Positions 7,007 through 15,593 of a stretch of DNA of 17,989 nucleotides are shown in pieces. The stretch is taken from contig JAPLUJ010000677.1 in NCBI GenBank assembly GCA_026397695.1, positions 1 to 17,989 of the forward strand. The letters are read 5' to 3'. This DNA is from Verrucomicrobiota bacterium. GTDB lineage: Bacteria > Verrucomicrobiota > Verrucomicrobiia > Verrucomicrobiales > Akkermansiaceae. The notes under the pieces are model-generated. The model was given only the letters and a program-made list of their open reading frames with translations. It was not told where the DNA came from and did not search any database. A program made the translations under genes and the position numbers. The stretch's first letter is position 1; every line of letters starts with the position of its first letter.

Positions 7007-7143
7007 ACTGGAGTTGTTAGCGGTAATCCTCGGCGGTCTGCGGCTTGTTTTGGAGCACGCCTTCGATACGTGCCATCACCTCGTCGGTGAGTTTGGGCAG
7101 CACGTCGATGGCCTGCATGTTTTCGGTGACTTGCGAGGCACGC
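7007..7143. repeat. Direct repeat copy 2 (native reductase 3' end)
   Basis: This copy contains the intact 3' end of the reductase gene and 10 bases beyond its stop. It is 135/137 identical to 5926-6062; the two differences change GAT/GGC in one codon and a third base in another. Confidence 0.95.
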
Positions 7144-8009
7144 GACGCACCGGTGATGACCGTGCTGACGTTGGGGTTCTTCAGGCACCAGGCCAAGGCC
7201 AATTGCGCCAGAGTGCAACCGAGGTCGGTGGCAATCGGCGCGAGTTGTTTCACCTTGCCGATTTTGATTTGCGTCTCCGGTTTTTCGAATTCCGTGCGCA
7301 GCCACTCGTAACCGGGCAGCGAGACACGCGTGCCTTGCGGCAGCCCGTCGTTATACTTGCCCGTGAGCAATCCGCTCGCCAGCGGACTCCAGATCGTGGT
7401 GCCCAAGCCCATCAAGTCATAGAGCCGTGCATATTCCTTCTCCATGCGCACGCGCTCCAGCATGTTATACTGCGGTTGTTCCATCAACGGCGGTATCAGA
7501 TGCTCCTGCCGCGCGATGGTGTATGCTTCCATCAACTGCTGCGCGCTCCACTCGCTGGTGCCCCAGTAAAACGCCTTGCCCTGATTGATGACATGCGTCA
7601 TGGCGCGGACGGTTTCCTCGATCGGCGTGTGGCAGTCCGGACGGTGGCAGAACACCAGATCGACGTAATCCATCTGCAAGCGCGCCAGTGACGCATCCAA
7701 CCCTTCGATGATGTGCTTGCGCGACAGGCCCTTGTCGTTGACGCCCTGGCCGCCCCAGAAAATCTTGGTGGACAATACCAGATCGGCGCGTTTCCAGCCC
7801 GCCTGCTTCACCGCGTTGCCCATGGCGATCTCGCTCTTGCCGTTAGCATACACTTCAGCCGTGTCAAAGAAATTGACCCCCGCGTTGTAAGCGGCCGTCA
7901 TGCATTCATAGGTGAGATCATCGCCGATTTGCTGACCCCATGTCACCCAGCCACCCAATGATAACGCGGAGACCTGCAGACCAGACCGACCCAGATAACG
8001 ATAGTTCAT
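7017..8009 (-). CDS. Aldo/keto reductase, Kv-beta/YghZ-like (AKR6-type)
   Basis: The 330-residue protein shows the catalytic tetrad of aldo/keto reductases: Asp49 and Tyr54 in FFDTAEVY, Lys82 in STKIFW and His122 in VFCHRP. The start [20 protein letters not shown] and the [10 protein letters not shown] segment near residue 290 (NADPH phosphate binding) are typical of the group around E. coli YghZ and voltage-gated potassium-channel beta subunits. It is expected to reduce aldehydes or ketones with NADPH in the cytoplasm; the substrate is unknown. Length matches the family. Its 3' end is duplicated at 5926-6062. The kinase gene is divergent, with 137 bases between the starts. Confidence in the family is high, and any physiological role is open. 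Confidence 0.93.
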   Translation of the reverse strand: MNYRYLGRSGLQVSALSLGGWVTWGQQIGDDLTYECMTAAYNAGVNFFDTAEVYANGKSEIAMGNAVKQAGWKRADLVLSTKIFWGGQGVNDKGLSRKHIIEGLDASLARLQMDYVDLVFCHRPDCHTPIEETVRAMTHVINQGKAFYWGTSEWSAQQLMEAYTIARQEHLIPPLMEQPQYNMLERVRMEKEYARLYDLMGLGTTIWSPLASGLLTGKYNDGLPQGTRVSLPGYEWLRTEFEKPETQIKIGKVKQLAPIATDLGCTLAQLALAWCLKNPNVSTVITGASRASQVTENMQAIDVLPKLTDEVMARIEGVLQNKPQTAEDYR

Positions 8010-8146
8010 AGCGGCCGCACCCTAAATGGCTGGCACGGCCCGACCAGCAAAATCCCTGTGGTTCAGGAATTTGCCGCGCATTATTCTTGATCCCAAGGAT
8101 TCTTCTTCATACTTTCCTGTTGCTTCCACTGCCGCAGATTTTTTCC

Positions 8147-9934
8147 ATGAGCGATCCTCCAACGCAAACTCCCTTTTTGGCGCCGGAACTGGCCCAACTT
8201 GCGCCGTTGTTTCCGGGGTATGAGATTGAATGCCTGATCGCCACCGGCGGCATGGGTGCCGTTTATTGTGCTGTCCAGAAGTCCCTTGATAGGACGGTGG
8301 CGATCAAGATCCTGCCGCGCGAATTCAGCAAGGATGCCGCCTTCTGTGCCGGTTTCGAAGCCGAGGCCAAGGCCATGGCCCGCCTCAATCATCCCAACCT
8401 CATCGGCGTTTACGATTTCGGCGAAGTCGATGGCATGCTCTTCATCATCATGGAGTTTGTGCCGGGAAAATCGCTTTTCCATTCGGCGAATGGCATCGCG
8501 ATCGCTCCCGGCGATGTCACCAAGCTCGTCACCGGGATTTGCAACGGCCTCGCCCACGCCCACGCCCACGGCATCATCCATCGCGACATCAAACCGTCGA
8601 ACATCCTGCTAGACCTCGACGCCCACCCGAAAATCGGCGATTTCGGTCTCGCCCACCAGATCGGACGGAAAATCGCGGAAGGCGAGGAAATCTTCGGTAC
8701 CCCACACTACACCGCGCCCGAAGTCGTCAGCGCGCCCCAATCCGTCAACTATCGCGCCGACATCTTCTCGGTCGGGGTACTGCTCCATGAATTGCTCACC
8801 GGCCGACTGCCGGCGGCGGATCGCCAACCGGCTTCGACCATCGTTCATTGCGATCTACGCTTTGATGCCATTATCCACCGTGCGACCAACCCCGTGCCAG
8901 AACTCCGCTACGCCAGTGCTGCGGAAATCGCCAAGGACCTTCGCGCCATCGGCCATTCGAACGGGTCCAAGATCGTGCGCACCCCCGCCCATTCGGGAGC
9001 CCGCCATCCGACATCAGTGCGGCCGACGAGGGTCACTCCCACGCAGAACTCCTTTGCCGTCCCGCTCATCGTCATTCTCTCGCTCGTGATCGTCATCACG
9101 GGCGCCGTCATCTATTATTTCACCAGACCACAGGAATCACCGAGCGTCTCCTCTAACGAACCAGCCGCCCAGCCCGCCGTTGAATCCCCGCCGAGTCCGC
9201 AGGAGAAACCGGTCATTCCGCTCGTCAAACCGAAACCCATCCCCGAGCCGACACCGAGGACCGATACCAAACCGGAACCCAAACCGGAGCCCAAGCCGGA
9301 GCCGAAACCGGAGCCCCCGCCTGTCACAGAACCGCCCCCCGCGGAGCCGAAACCCGAACCCGTGGTTGCCACCCAGCCCAAGTGCGATGTGGCGGCATTC
9401 CTCGTTCGCGCCCGCGAAATCATGCGGGATCGCGCCGCGCCGTTGATTGCCAAACACGATGCCGATCTCAAGAAAAACATCGTGTTTTTCGATAGAGACG
9501 CGAGCCGCGCGGTGCGGAAAATCAAATCTGGTTGGCAGCAGGAAGAAGACAAGAGTCAATTCGAGACCTACATCAAGGAATGCAAGAAGAATGGCAACCG
9601 CATTCCCAATAATCCCCGTGCTTTCGAGGATGATGATTTCCCCAAGGGCAAGGATCTCAAGGATATCCGCAAAGAGTATATTGCAAAACAGCAGGCCATG
9701 GACGACTTGCTCAAGAAGGAACTCTCCGGGCTGCCCGCCACCTATATCTTGGGACTCAATAATCAAATCGAACGCCTCAAGGCGAGTCAGGACGCCGCGG
9801 CGATCGCTCTCATCACTGAAGAAGTCGCTTCCGCCCGCAATGATCCGGAGTATTTCCAGAACCACGTGCTGGGCATCGCCCCCGCCAAGAAAGAACCGCC
9901 GGCCAACCACGCCAATCCACCCGATGGCCAGTGA
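8147..9934 (+). CDS. Membrane-anchored Hanks-type Ser/Thr protein kinase with periplasmic tail
   Basis: I start at ATG 8147 (MSDPPTQTPF), as the frame upstream only extends through a hydrophobic stretch from a TTG. The 595 residues hold a complete kinase domain: glycine loop IATGGMGAVY (31-40), Lys54 in VAIKIL, HRDIKPSN (145-152), DFG (165-167) and GTPHYTAPE (184-192). A single membrane span (about 303-325) is followed by a Pro/Glu/Lys-rich linker with KPEP repeats (about 385-400), then a helical, charged domain of about 165 residues that I cannot assign. Kinases of this kind phosphorylate cytoplasmic proteins in response to an outside cue. The tail is probably the sensing part. Planctomycetes and Verrucomicrobia carry many such kinases. 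The PQQ-like gene follows about 100 bases downstream on the same strand, so co-expression is possible. Confidence 0.92.
   Translation: MSDPPTQTPFLAPELAQLAPLFPGYEIECLIATGGMGAVYCAVQKSLDRTVAIKILPREFSKDAAFCAGFEAEAKAMARLNHPNLIGVYDFGEVDGMLFIIMEFVPGKSLFHSANGIAIAPGDVTKLVTGICNGLAHAHAHGIIHRDIKPSNILLDLDAHPKIGDFGLAHQIGRKIAEGEEIFGTPHYTAPEVVSAPQSVNYRADIFSVGVLLHELLTGRLPAADRQPASTIVHCDLRFDAIIHRATNPVPELRYASAAEIAKDLRAIGHSNGSKIVRTPAHSGARHPTSVRPTRVTPTQNSFAVPLIVILSLVIVITGAVIYYFTRPQESPSVSSNEPAAQPAVESPPSPQEKPVIPLVKPKPIPEPTPRTDTKPEPKPEPKPEPKPEPPPVTEPPPAEPKPEPVVATQPKCDVAAFLVRAREIMRDRAAPLIAKHDADLKKNIVFFDRDASRAVRKIKSGWQQEEDKSQFETYIKECKKNGNRIPNNPRAFEDDDFPKGKDLKDIRKEYIAKQQAMDDLLKKELSGLPATYILGLNNQIERLKASQDAAAIALITEEVASARNDPEYFQNHVLGIAPAKKEPPANHANPPDGQ
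9265..9330 (+). repeat. KPEP-coding microrepeat in the kinase linker
   Basis: Near-tandem 12-base units (variants of AAACCGGAGCCC) encode a run of Lys-Pro-Glu-Pro. The encoded rod resembles the TonB type of stiff periplasmic spacer, which fits a tail that has to span from the inner membrane outwards. Confidence 0.6.
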
Positions 9935-10033
9935 GCACGACCACCGGCGACCCGGCGTTCTCTTCTGAGTGGGAAACGGGCGTTGCAGGATTGCCTTGAC
10001 TGGCAGGTTCGTCTGCGGGCAGGCTGCGTTCGC

Positions 10034-11230
10034 ATGAATCCAACGAAATTCAATCATTGGTCGGTGACCACATTGACAGCAGCGCTGCTAACCGCCGCCG
10101 TTTCAGCGGCGGATGAATGGCCTAACTGGCGGGGCCCAAACCATGATGGCATCAGCAAGGAAACCGCGTGGAACCCGGCGGCGGTGAGTGCGCACAAGGT
10201 CGCGTGGGAAGCACAGGTGGGGGCCGGCTATTCCGCCGTGGCGGTGGCCAACGGCAAAGTCTATACCTCCGGCAATTTCAACAAGGTCACCGACGGGGTT
10301 TCCTGTCTGGATGCGGCAACCGGCAAGCAACTCTGGCGCCATGAGTATCCGGAACCGTTAGCCCCCAAGTATTACTCGGGTGGCTGCAGTGCGACACCGA
10401 CCGTCCATGACGGCAAAGTCTATTTCGCCAGCAAGAGCGGCAAGGTTTTCTGTCTCAATGCCGACACCGGCAAGGTGCTCTGGAACAAGGAATTCGGCTG
10501 CAAGGTGCCCACCTGGGGATTTGCCAGTTCCGCCTTGATCCGTGGGAAAGCCGCGATCTTCAACGTGGGCAAGTCGGGCATGGCCTATGACAAGGACAGC
10601 GGGGCGGTGCTCTGGAGCAGTGCGGACGATGCCTGCGGTTATGCAACTCCGGTGCCTTTCGAGCACAAAGGCAAACCTTGCCTCGCGCTTTTCACCAAGG
10701 ACACCCTCACGGCGGTGGCACCCGATGATGGCAAGGTGCTCTGGTCATTCCCCTGGCAAACACAACACGATGTCAATGCCGCAGACCCGGTCATCTCCGG
10801 CACGCAGGCGTTCATCACCTCCGGATACGGACGCGGCTGTGCGCTGATAGATTTCTCCGGTGCAGAGCCCCGGAAAATCTGGGAGAACAAAAACATGCGT
10901 TCCCACATGAGCGGGCCGGTGCTCATCGCCGGCTATCTCTATGGCTTTGATGACAATCGCCTGACCTGCCTGGACTGGAAGACCGGCGAGCAAAAATGGC
11001 ATGAAAAATCCCCCGCGAAAGGCGCCCTGATGGCCGCCGGCAAGAAGTTGATCGTGCTGGGTGAAACCGGACGCCTGGCAATTGTGGAAGCCACCCCAAC
11101 CGCGTATAAGGAAATTGCCGCAGCCCAAGTGCTTGACGGCCGCTGTTGGACGAGGCCGATTCTGGTCGGTGGCCGCATCCATGCGCGCAATTCGGATGGC
11201 CATCTGGTGTGCCTTGATGTCCGGAAATAA
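10034..11230 (+). CDS. Secreted PQQ-like beta-propeller repeat protein
   Basis: The start at ATG 10034 opens a signal peptide (MNPTKFNHWSVTTLTAALLT followed by AAVSA). The mature protein begins ADEWPNWRGPNHDGISKET, the motif that opens a large group of PQQ-like proteins in Planctomycetes and Verrucomicrobia. Several blade motifs follow, e.g. GVSCLDAATGKQLWRHEYP, VFCLNADTGKVLWNKEF, LTAVAPDDGKVLWSFPW and LTCLDWKTGEQKWHE, giving roughly an eight-bladed propeller in 398 residues. Some relatives are dehydrogenases and others (BamB) are scaffolds; I see no conserved PQQ ligand set that would prove cofactor binding. It is probably a periplasmic enzyme or scaffold of unknown substrate. It follows the kinase gene by 99 bases. 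Two short GC hairpins follow its stop. Confidence 0.86.
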   Translation: MNPTKFNHWSVTTLTAALLTAAVSAADEWPNWRGPNHDGISKETAWNPAAVSAHKVAWEAQVGAGYSAVAVANGKVYTSGNFNKVTDGVSCLDAATGKQLWRHEYPEPLAPKYYSGGCSATPTVHDGKVYFASKSGKVFCLNADTGKVLWNKEFGCKVPTWGFASSALIRGKAAIFNVGKSGMAYDKDSGAVLWSSADDACGYATPVPFEHKGKPCLALFTKDTLTAVAPDDGKVLWSFPWQTQHDVNAADPVISGTQAFITSGYGRGCALIDFSGAEPRKIWENKNMRSHMSGPVLIAGYLYGFDDNRLTCLDWKTGEQKWHEKSPAKGALMAAGKKLIVLGETGRLAIVEATPTAYKEIAAAQVLDGRCWTRPILVGGRIHARNSDGHLVCLDVRK

Positions 11231-11235
11231 GGGAT

Positions 11236-11255
11236 GCGGGTGCATCATCACCCGC
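11236..11255 (+). terminator. Hairpin after the PQQ-like gene
   Basis: A perfect 7-bp stem (GCGGGTG/CACCCGC) around a 6-base loop, 5 bases after the stop. No T-tract follows, so it is a weak terminator candidate or an mRNA 3'-end stabiliser. A second perfect 6-bp hairpin (CGCCGG/CCGGCG, 11265-11282) follows closely. Confidence 0.4.
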
Positions 11256-11337
11256 GCTCACGCTCGCCGGGCGCCACCGGCGCGGGCACCATGCGCATGC
11301 GCGCTAACCCGATCCCGAATCTCACCCCAGTTTCGGC

Positions 11338-11366
11338 TTGCAACGCGGTTGTCTTCGCGGTAAATA
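11338..11366 (+). promoter_or_regulatory. Weak candidate promoter of the nusA operon
   Basis: TTGCAA (11338-11343), a 17-base spacer, then TAAATA (11361-11366). Match to consensus is only moderate. It is placed sensibly, 100 bases before nusA and just before the leader hairpin. Confidence 0.25.
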
Positions 11367-11392
11367 CCTGTCGCACGGCTTCTGACGAAAGG

Positions 11393-11421
11393 AAAGGAGT
11401 GGGTCTCGCACCCACTCTTTT
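11393..11421 (+). terminator. Terminator-like hairpin in the nusA leader
   Basis: AAAGGAGTGGGT pairs with ACCCACTCTTTT around a 5-base loop (CTCGC): 12 pairs including one G-T. The 3' arm ends in four T bases, giving it the look of an intrinsic terminator. It stands 45 bases before the nusA start and downstream of the putative promoter. It could stop readthrough from upstream or serve as an attenuator; NusA itself acts on such hairpins. Confidence 0.5.
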
Positions 11422-11465
11422 GCGTCTCCAGACTTCGGAAGTGCTGATTGCAGTTACCGCCCGCC

Positions 11466-12752
11466 ATGACCAACGATATCGTCGCCCTCATCGAGTATTA
11501 CGAAAAAGAAAAAGGCATCGACCGCGAAAAAGTCGTTGCCGCGCTGGAATTTGCTTTTATATCGGCCTACCGGAAAATGGTTCCCGGGGCCGATGCCATT
11601 GAGACGCTGCGTGCCGATGTCAACCTGCGCAAGGGTGAGACCCGCATCTTCGCCGCCCTCACCGTGGTGGCCGACGCAGACTGCAAGGATCAGTTCAATC
11701 AGGTGCCGCTCTCCACGGCCGTGAAAAAGAACGCCGAGGCCCAACCCGGTGACATCCAGGAATTCAACGTTACGCCCAAGGATTTCGGCCGCATCGCCGT
11801 ACAGACCGCCAAGCAGACGATGATGCAGCGCCTTCGCCAGGCGGAAAAAGAGATGATCTATGAGGAATTCAAGGATCGTGCGGGCGATGTGGTATCGGGC
11901 ACCGTGCGCCGTTTCGAGCGCAACGATGTGATGATAGATCTTGGCAAATTCGAGGGCATCATGCCGAACCGTGAACGCGTCCAAGGCGAGGATTACAACA
12001 TCGGTGATCGCATCCGCACCTACGTGCTCGCCGTCGAAAATGAAGGCCGCGGCCCGGAAATCATCCTCTCCCGCAGCCACCCGAATTTCGTCCGCCGCCT
12101 GTTCGAATCCGAGGTCAATGAAATCTCCGACCACACCGTGGAAATCCGTGGCATCGCCCGCGAAGCCGGCTTCCGCACCAAAGTCGCCGTGTGGAGCAAC
12201 GACCCGAAGGTCGATCCCGTCGGCGCCTGCGTCGGTATGCGCGGCGCGCGCGTCAAAAACATCGTCCGCGAACTCAATAACGAAAAAGTGGACATCATCC
12301 GCTGGAGCGAGGACCCGAAGGAATTCGTGCGCGAGGCGCTCAAACCCGCCGAACTGCGATCCATCGTCACGGATGAGGAAAACCACGTGATCCACGTCAC
12401 GGTGGATGAGGCCGACCTCAGCAAGGCAATCGGCCGCAAGGGCCAGAATGCCCGGCTTTCCTCGCGCATCATGGGCTGGGACGTGCAAGTGCGCCGCGAC
12501 GAATCAAAAGAAGAACAGTTCCAAGAAAAAATCGGCGGTGCCGCCCACAACCTCGGCGAACAACTCGGCATCAGTGACGAACTCGCCCACAAACTCACCT
12601 TGGCCGGCGGCTTCAACCCCGAACTGGTCATCGACATGCCGGCGGATTACATCGCCACCGCTCTGGAAATCACCGAAGAGGCCGCCGAAGCCATCCTCCT
12701 CCGCGCCCAGAACATCGTCAGCGATGCCGAACCCGCTGCTGCCGACACCTAA
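11466..12752 (+). CDS. nusA: Transcription termination/antitermination factor NusA
   Basis: The start at ATG 11466 gives [20 protein letters not shown], a typical NusA N-terminus; an upstream in-frame TTG (11448) is less likely. The 428 residues show the NusA N-terminal domain, an S1 domain beginning near residue 141 ([20 protein letters not shown]), KH1 with the loop [10 protein letters not shown] (253-262) and KH2 with [10 protein letters not shown] (321-330). After that comes only a short helical region, so the acidic repeats of the E. coli form are absent. NusA binds RNA polymerase and nascent RNA and tunes pausing, termination and antitermination. infB follows, as in most bacteria, which confirms the assignment. 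The rimP gene that often precedes nusA is not in the window. A terminator-like hairpin lies in the leader. Confidence 0.97.
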   Translation: MTNDIVALIEYYEKEKGIDREKVVAALEFAFISAYRKMVPGADAIETLRADVNLRKGETRIFAALTVVADADCKDQFNQVPLSTAVKKNAEAQPGDIQEFNVTPKDFGRIAVQTAKQTMMQRLRQAEKEMIYEEFKDRAGDVVSGTVRRFERNDVMIDLGKFEGIMPNRERVQGEDYNIGDRIRTYVLAVENEGRGPEIILSRSHPNFVRRLFESEVNEISDHTVEIRGIAREAGFRTKVAVWSNDPKVDPVGACVGMRGARVKNIVRELNNEKVDIIRWSEDPKEFVREALKPAELRSIVTDEENHVIHVTVDEADLSKAIGRKGQNARLSSRIMGWDVQVRRDESKEEQFQEKIGGAAHNLGEQLGISDELAHKLTLAGGFNPELVIDMPADYIATALEITEEAAEAILLRAQNIVSDAEPAAADT

Positions 12753-12802
12753 TTTCCGATTGCTTTTTTTCCTCCTTCCCTCGAAATCCGCAACTACGCC
12801 GA

Positions 12803-12942
12803 ATGCCTCAAAAACGCGACAGTTCACCCGAACAAGACAAGGTTCTCGATCTTCTCGAAGCAACCCCGAAACCTTCGCGCCGTGAACGCCAGCGCAAAGC
12901 GGCCGATGTCCCCCCCCCCACTCCACCTCCCCCCCCACCCCC
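12803..12942 (+). pseudogene. infB: N-terminal segment of IF2, out of frame with the rest of infB
   Basis: From ATG 12803 the reading frame gives [20 protein letters not shown], then [20 protein letters not shown] and a proline run. It then enters C-tracts of 10 (12910-12919), 8 (12929-12936) and 5 bases. After these, the sensible protein continues one base back: [40 protein letters not shown] and AREDPSM, directly in frame with IF2. A single missing C, a -1 slip in translation or an extra C added during transcription would give a 715-residue IF2. The segment begins 50 bases after nusA. Confidence 0.72.
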
Positions 12943-13080
12943 AGCAAGCTCGAAAAGGCCAAGAGTGATGCGCTCGATCTCTTCTCGGAAGATAAACCCC
13001 CCAAGGTCCGCAAAGCCACAGAGACCGTCAAAACGGGCCTCAGATCCATCTCCAAAATCCTCGCCCGCGAGGATCCCTCC

Positions 13081-14949
13081 ATGGTCAAGGCACCGCCGCC
13101 GCCACCTGCGGCACCCGCCACCTGCGGCACCGTTGCCGACACCCCTGAGGAAGCATCCTCCGACGACCCGAAACTCATCGTCATCAAGCCGCCCATTCTC
13201 ATCCCCGAACTGGCGGCCCGCCTCGGCCTCAAGCCGTTCCACATCATGGCGGACCTCATCAAACTGGGAGTCTTCCCCGCACCTAACCAACCGCTGGAAC
13301 CGGACATCGCCGCGAGGATTTGTGAATCCCACGGCTTCACTTTCGAACGCGAAAAACGCGACAAGGATAAGGGCTTCCACAAGATCGAAGAAGTCATCGT
13401 CGAACCGGTAGCTCCCGTCAAGGAACCCGAAGACCTCCTGAAAGACCGCCCGCCCATCGTCACCATCATGGGCCACGTGGACCACGGCAAAACCTCCATC
13501 CTCGATTTCTTCCGTAAATCCAAAATCACCTCCGGCGAAGCGGGCGGCATCACCCAGCACATCGGTGCCTATCAGGTCATCCACAACCATCAGGAAATCA
13601 CCTTCCTCGACACCCCGGGCCACGCGATTTTCTCGGACATGCGGGCCCGCGGCGCGGACATCACGGACATCGTCGTGCTCACCGTGGCCGCCAACGACGG
13701 CGTCATGCCCCAAACGCTTGAGGCAATCAAACATGCCAAAAATGCCCGGAAAACCATCATCGTCGCAATTAACAAATGTGACTTGCCGTCCGCCAACGTG
13801 CAGCGTGTGAAATCCCAACTCGCCGAACACGGCTTGCAGACCACCGATTTTGGTGGCGACACCGAGTTCTCGGAAGTTTCCGCCGTCACCGGCCAGGGCA
13901 TGGAAACACTGTTAGAGCTCATCGCCCTGCAAGCTGAAGTCCTCGAACTCAAGGCCAACCCGAAGGCCACCACCCGCGCCGCCGTCATCGAGGCCCGCGT
14001 GGTGCCGGGCCGTGGCACCACGGCCACCGTCATCGTCGAATCCGGCACGCTCAAGGTGGGCACACCGTTTATCTGCGGCCCCTACGCCGGAAAAGTCCGA
14101 TCCCTCATCAACGACCGCGGGGCGACCATCAAATCCGCCCATCCCGGCATGCCCGTCGAAGTCATCGGCTTCGAGGAACTTCCCAATGTCGGCGACCACC
14201 TAACCGAAATGAAAACCGAGCGCGAGGCCAAGGCGCTTGCCAACGAACGCCAGGAACAACAACGCCTCATCCGCCTCAAACCCCAGCACCGCACCCGCAT
14301 GGAGGACCTCTTTTCGATGGTCCGTGATGTCAGCGGCAAGGCCCAACTCAAACTCATCCTCAAGTGCGACGTGCAGGGCTCCGTCGAAGCTATCAAAAAG
14401 GCCGTGCTCGCCATCGAATCCGAAAAAGTCGAGTGCTCGTTCATCACCGCCGCCGCCGGCCCGATCACCGAATCCGACGTCGCCTACGCCGATTCCACCG
14501 GTGCCATCATCGTCGGCTTCAACGTGAAAGTCGAGGCCAAGGCCGTCAAATCCGCCAAAGCCGCCGTTGTCGAAATCAAACTCTACTCGGTCGTCTATGA
14601 ATTGATCGATCAGGTCCGCGAGGCGATGCTTGGGTTGTTAGAGCCGCTCAGCCGCGAGACCGTCATCGGTCACGCCGAAGTCCGCCAGATCTTCAAACTC
14701 ACCCGCGGCCGCGCCGCCGGTTCGTTCGTCACCGACGGCCGCATTCACCGCAAGGCGCACGCCCGCGTCATCCGCGGCGGCGTGCCGGTGTTTGATGGCC
14801 GCATGTCCACCCTCCGGCGCTTTCAGGAGGAAGTCGAGGAAGTGCGCACCAACTTCGAGTGCGGCATCCGCCTCGGTGAGTTCAACGAATATCTGGAAGG
14901 TGACATCATCGAGTGCTACAAACTCGATAAAATCCCGCAGACGCTCTAA
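13081..14949 (+). CDS. infB: Translation initiation factor IF-2 (in-frame part)
   Basis: The open frame from ATG 13081 gives 622 residues. It has an IF2_N domain (about 35-65, [20 protein letters not shown]) and the GTPase motifs GHVDHGKT (131-138), [10 protein letters not shown] (155-164), DTPGH (177-181) and NKCD (231-234). Beta-barrel and C-terminal domains follow, with [11 protein letters not shown] near residue 433. IF2 places initiator tRNA on the ribosome. GAGG at 13068-13071 stands 9 bases before this ATG, a good ribosome binding site, so a short IF2 could start here, as the shorter forms of E. coli IF2 do. In-frame coding extends upstream to about 12943, then the frame is lost in C-tracts. 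So either this is the main start or the gene carries a frameshift or sequence error. It lies between nusA and rbfA. Confidence 0.95.
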   Translation: MVKAPPPPPAAPATCGTVADTPEEASSDDPKLIVIKPPILIPELAARLGLKPFHIMADLIKLGVFPAPNQPLEPDIAARICESHGFTFEREKRDKDKGFHKIEEVIVEPVAPVKEPEDLLKDRPPIVTIMGHVDHGKTSILDFFRKSKITSGEAGGITQHIGAYQVIHNHQEITFLDTPGHAIFSDMRARGADITDIVVLTVAANDGVMPQTLEAIKHAKNARKTIIVAINKCDLPSANVQRVKSQLAEHGLQTTDFGGDTEFSEVSAVTGQGMETLLELIALQAEVLELKANPKATTRAAVIEARVVPGRGTTATVIVESGTLKVGTPFICGPYAGKVRSLINDRGATIKSAHPGMPVEVIGFEELPNVGDHLTEMKTEREAKALANERQEQQRLIRLKPQHRTRMEDLFSMVRDVSGKAQLKLILKCDVQGSVEAIKKAVLAIESEKVECSFITAAAGPITESDVAYADSTGAIIVGFNVKVEAKAVKSAKAAVVEIKLYSVVYELIDQVREAMLGLLEPLSRETVIGHAEVRQIFKLTRGRAAGSFVTDGRIHRKAHARVIRGGVPVFDGRMSTLRRFQEEVEEVRTNFECGIRLGEFNEYLEGDIIECYKLDKIPQTL

Positions 14950-14959
14950 CGAGACAGAG

Positions 14960-15069
14960 GACTTGAAGACACAAGATACAAGACTTCAAGGTTCGCTCGT
15001 GTCACCTTTGAGTCGCGTTATTTTCACCAGCATCTCTTCCTCTTCTCTTGTGTCTTGCGTCTTCTAGTC
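14960..15069. repeat. Long imperfect inverted repeat between infB and rbfA
   Basis: Arms at 14960-14984 and 15045-15069 match as inverted repeats at 22 of 25 positions, with a 60-base loop. The left arm is purine-rich and the right arm pyrimidine-rich. The composition is unlike the flanking genes. It leaves only 19 bases before rbfA. It could be a dispersed intergenic repeat, an RNA processing site, or a mild terminator. Confidence 0.6.
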
Positions 15070-15088
15070 TTGAATCATTTCTTCCGCC

Positions 15089-15457
15089 ATGTCCCGCCGC
15101 CTTGATCGAGTTAACGAATTGCTCCGCCGTGAAATCGGCAATGTCATTCAGAAGGATTATGAATGGCATGGCAAACTCGTGACCGTCAGCGCGGTGGAGG
15201 TCACCCAGGACCTCAAGGAAGGCAAGGTCTGGACCAGCGTGCTGGGCGGCGACGCCGCACCGGTGATCGACAAACTCAACCGCGACCACGGATCCATCCA
15301 AAGCAAGGTGATGAAACGCGTGGTGCTCAAATCCACCCCCGTGCTGCGCTTCCATTACGACTCGTCCGCCATCCGCGGCGTGGACCTGGTTAATTTGTTA
15401 GACGAGGTGGACAAACTCCCCAAGGCCCCCGCAGTCCCCGAGGCGGACCCGGAATGA
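15089..15457 (+). CDS. rbfA: 30S ribosome-binding factor A
   Basis: The 122-residue protein begins MSRRLDRVNELLRREIGNVI, the classic RbfA opening, and continues with a single KH-like domain. LKSTPVLRFHYDSSAIRGVD near residues 79-98 is the conserved family segment (PxLxFxxDxSxxxGxx). RbfA helps late maturation of the small ribosomal subunit and binds near helix 1 of 16S rRNA. Its place after infB is the normal order. truB, often next, is absent; instead 136 bases with nothing recognisable separate it from the PIN-domain gene. The Ala/Pro/Glu tail is poorly conserved in the family. Start is the ATG at 15089, just after the inverted repeat. Confidence 0.96.
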   Translation: MSRRLDRVNELLRREIGNVIQKDYEWHGKLVTVSAVEVTQDLKEGKVWTSVLGGDAAPVIDKLNRDHGSIQSKVMKRVVLKSTPVLRFHYDSSAIRGVDLVNLLDEVDKLPKAPAVPEADPE

Positions 15458-15593
15458 GCCATGCAGAATCAACCCTACGACAGCACCCGTGGTTGAACAT
15501 GTCCGATGCGGATTAAGCCAATCGCCCTGAGCGCCCGGATGCGTAACCGGTTTTGGACTTTACCGATCACGCACGCGGTGTATTCTTGGTCAG

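Noticed and set aside
7014..7691. Plus-strand open frame of 225 codons opposite the reductase, and a similar one at 5834-6190
   Set aside because: Both are shadows of the reductase end; they look alike only because of the 137-bp duplication.
11454..13830. Long minus-strand open frames of 205-352 codons opposite nusA and infB
   Set aside because: They mirror strongly conserved nusA and infB codons in a GC-rich genome and read as low-complexity Gly/Asp/Phe or Ser/Arg text with no family likeness.
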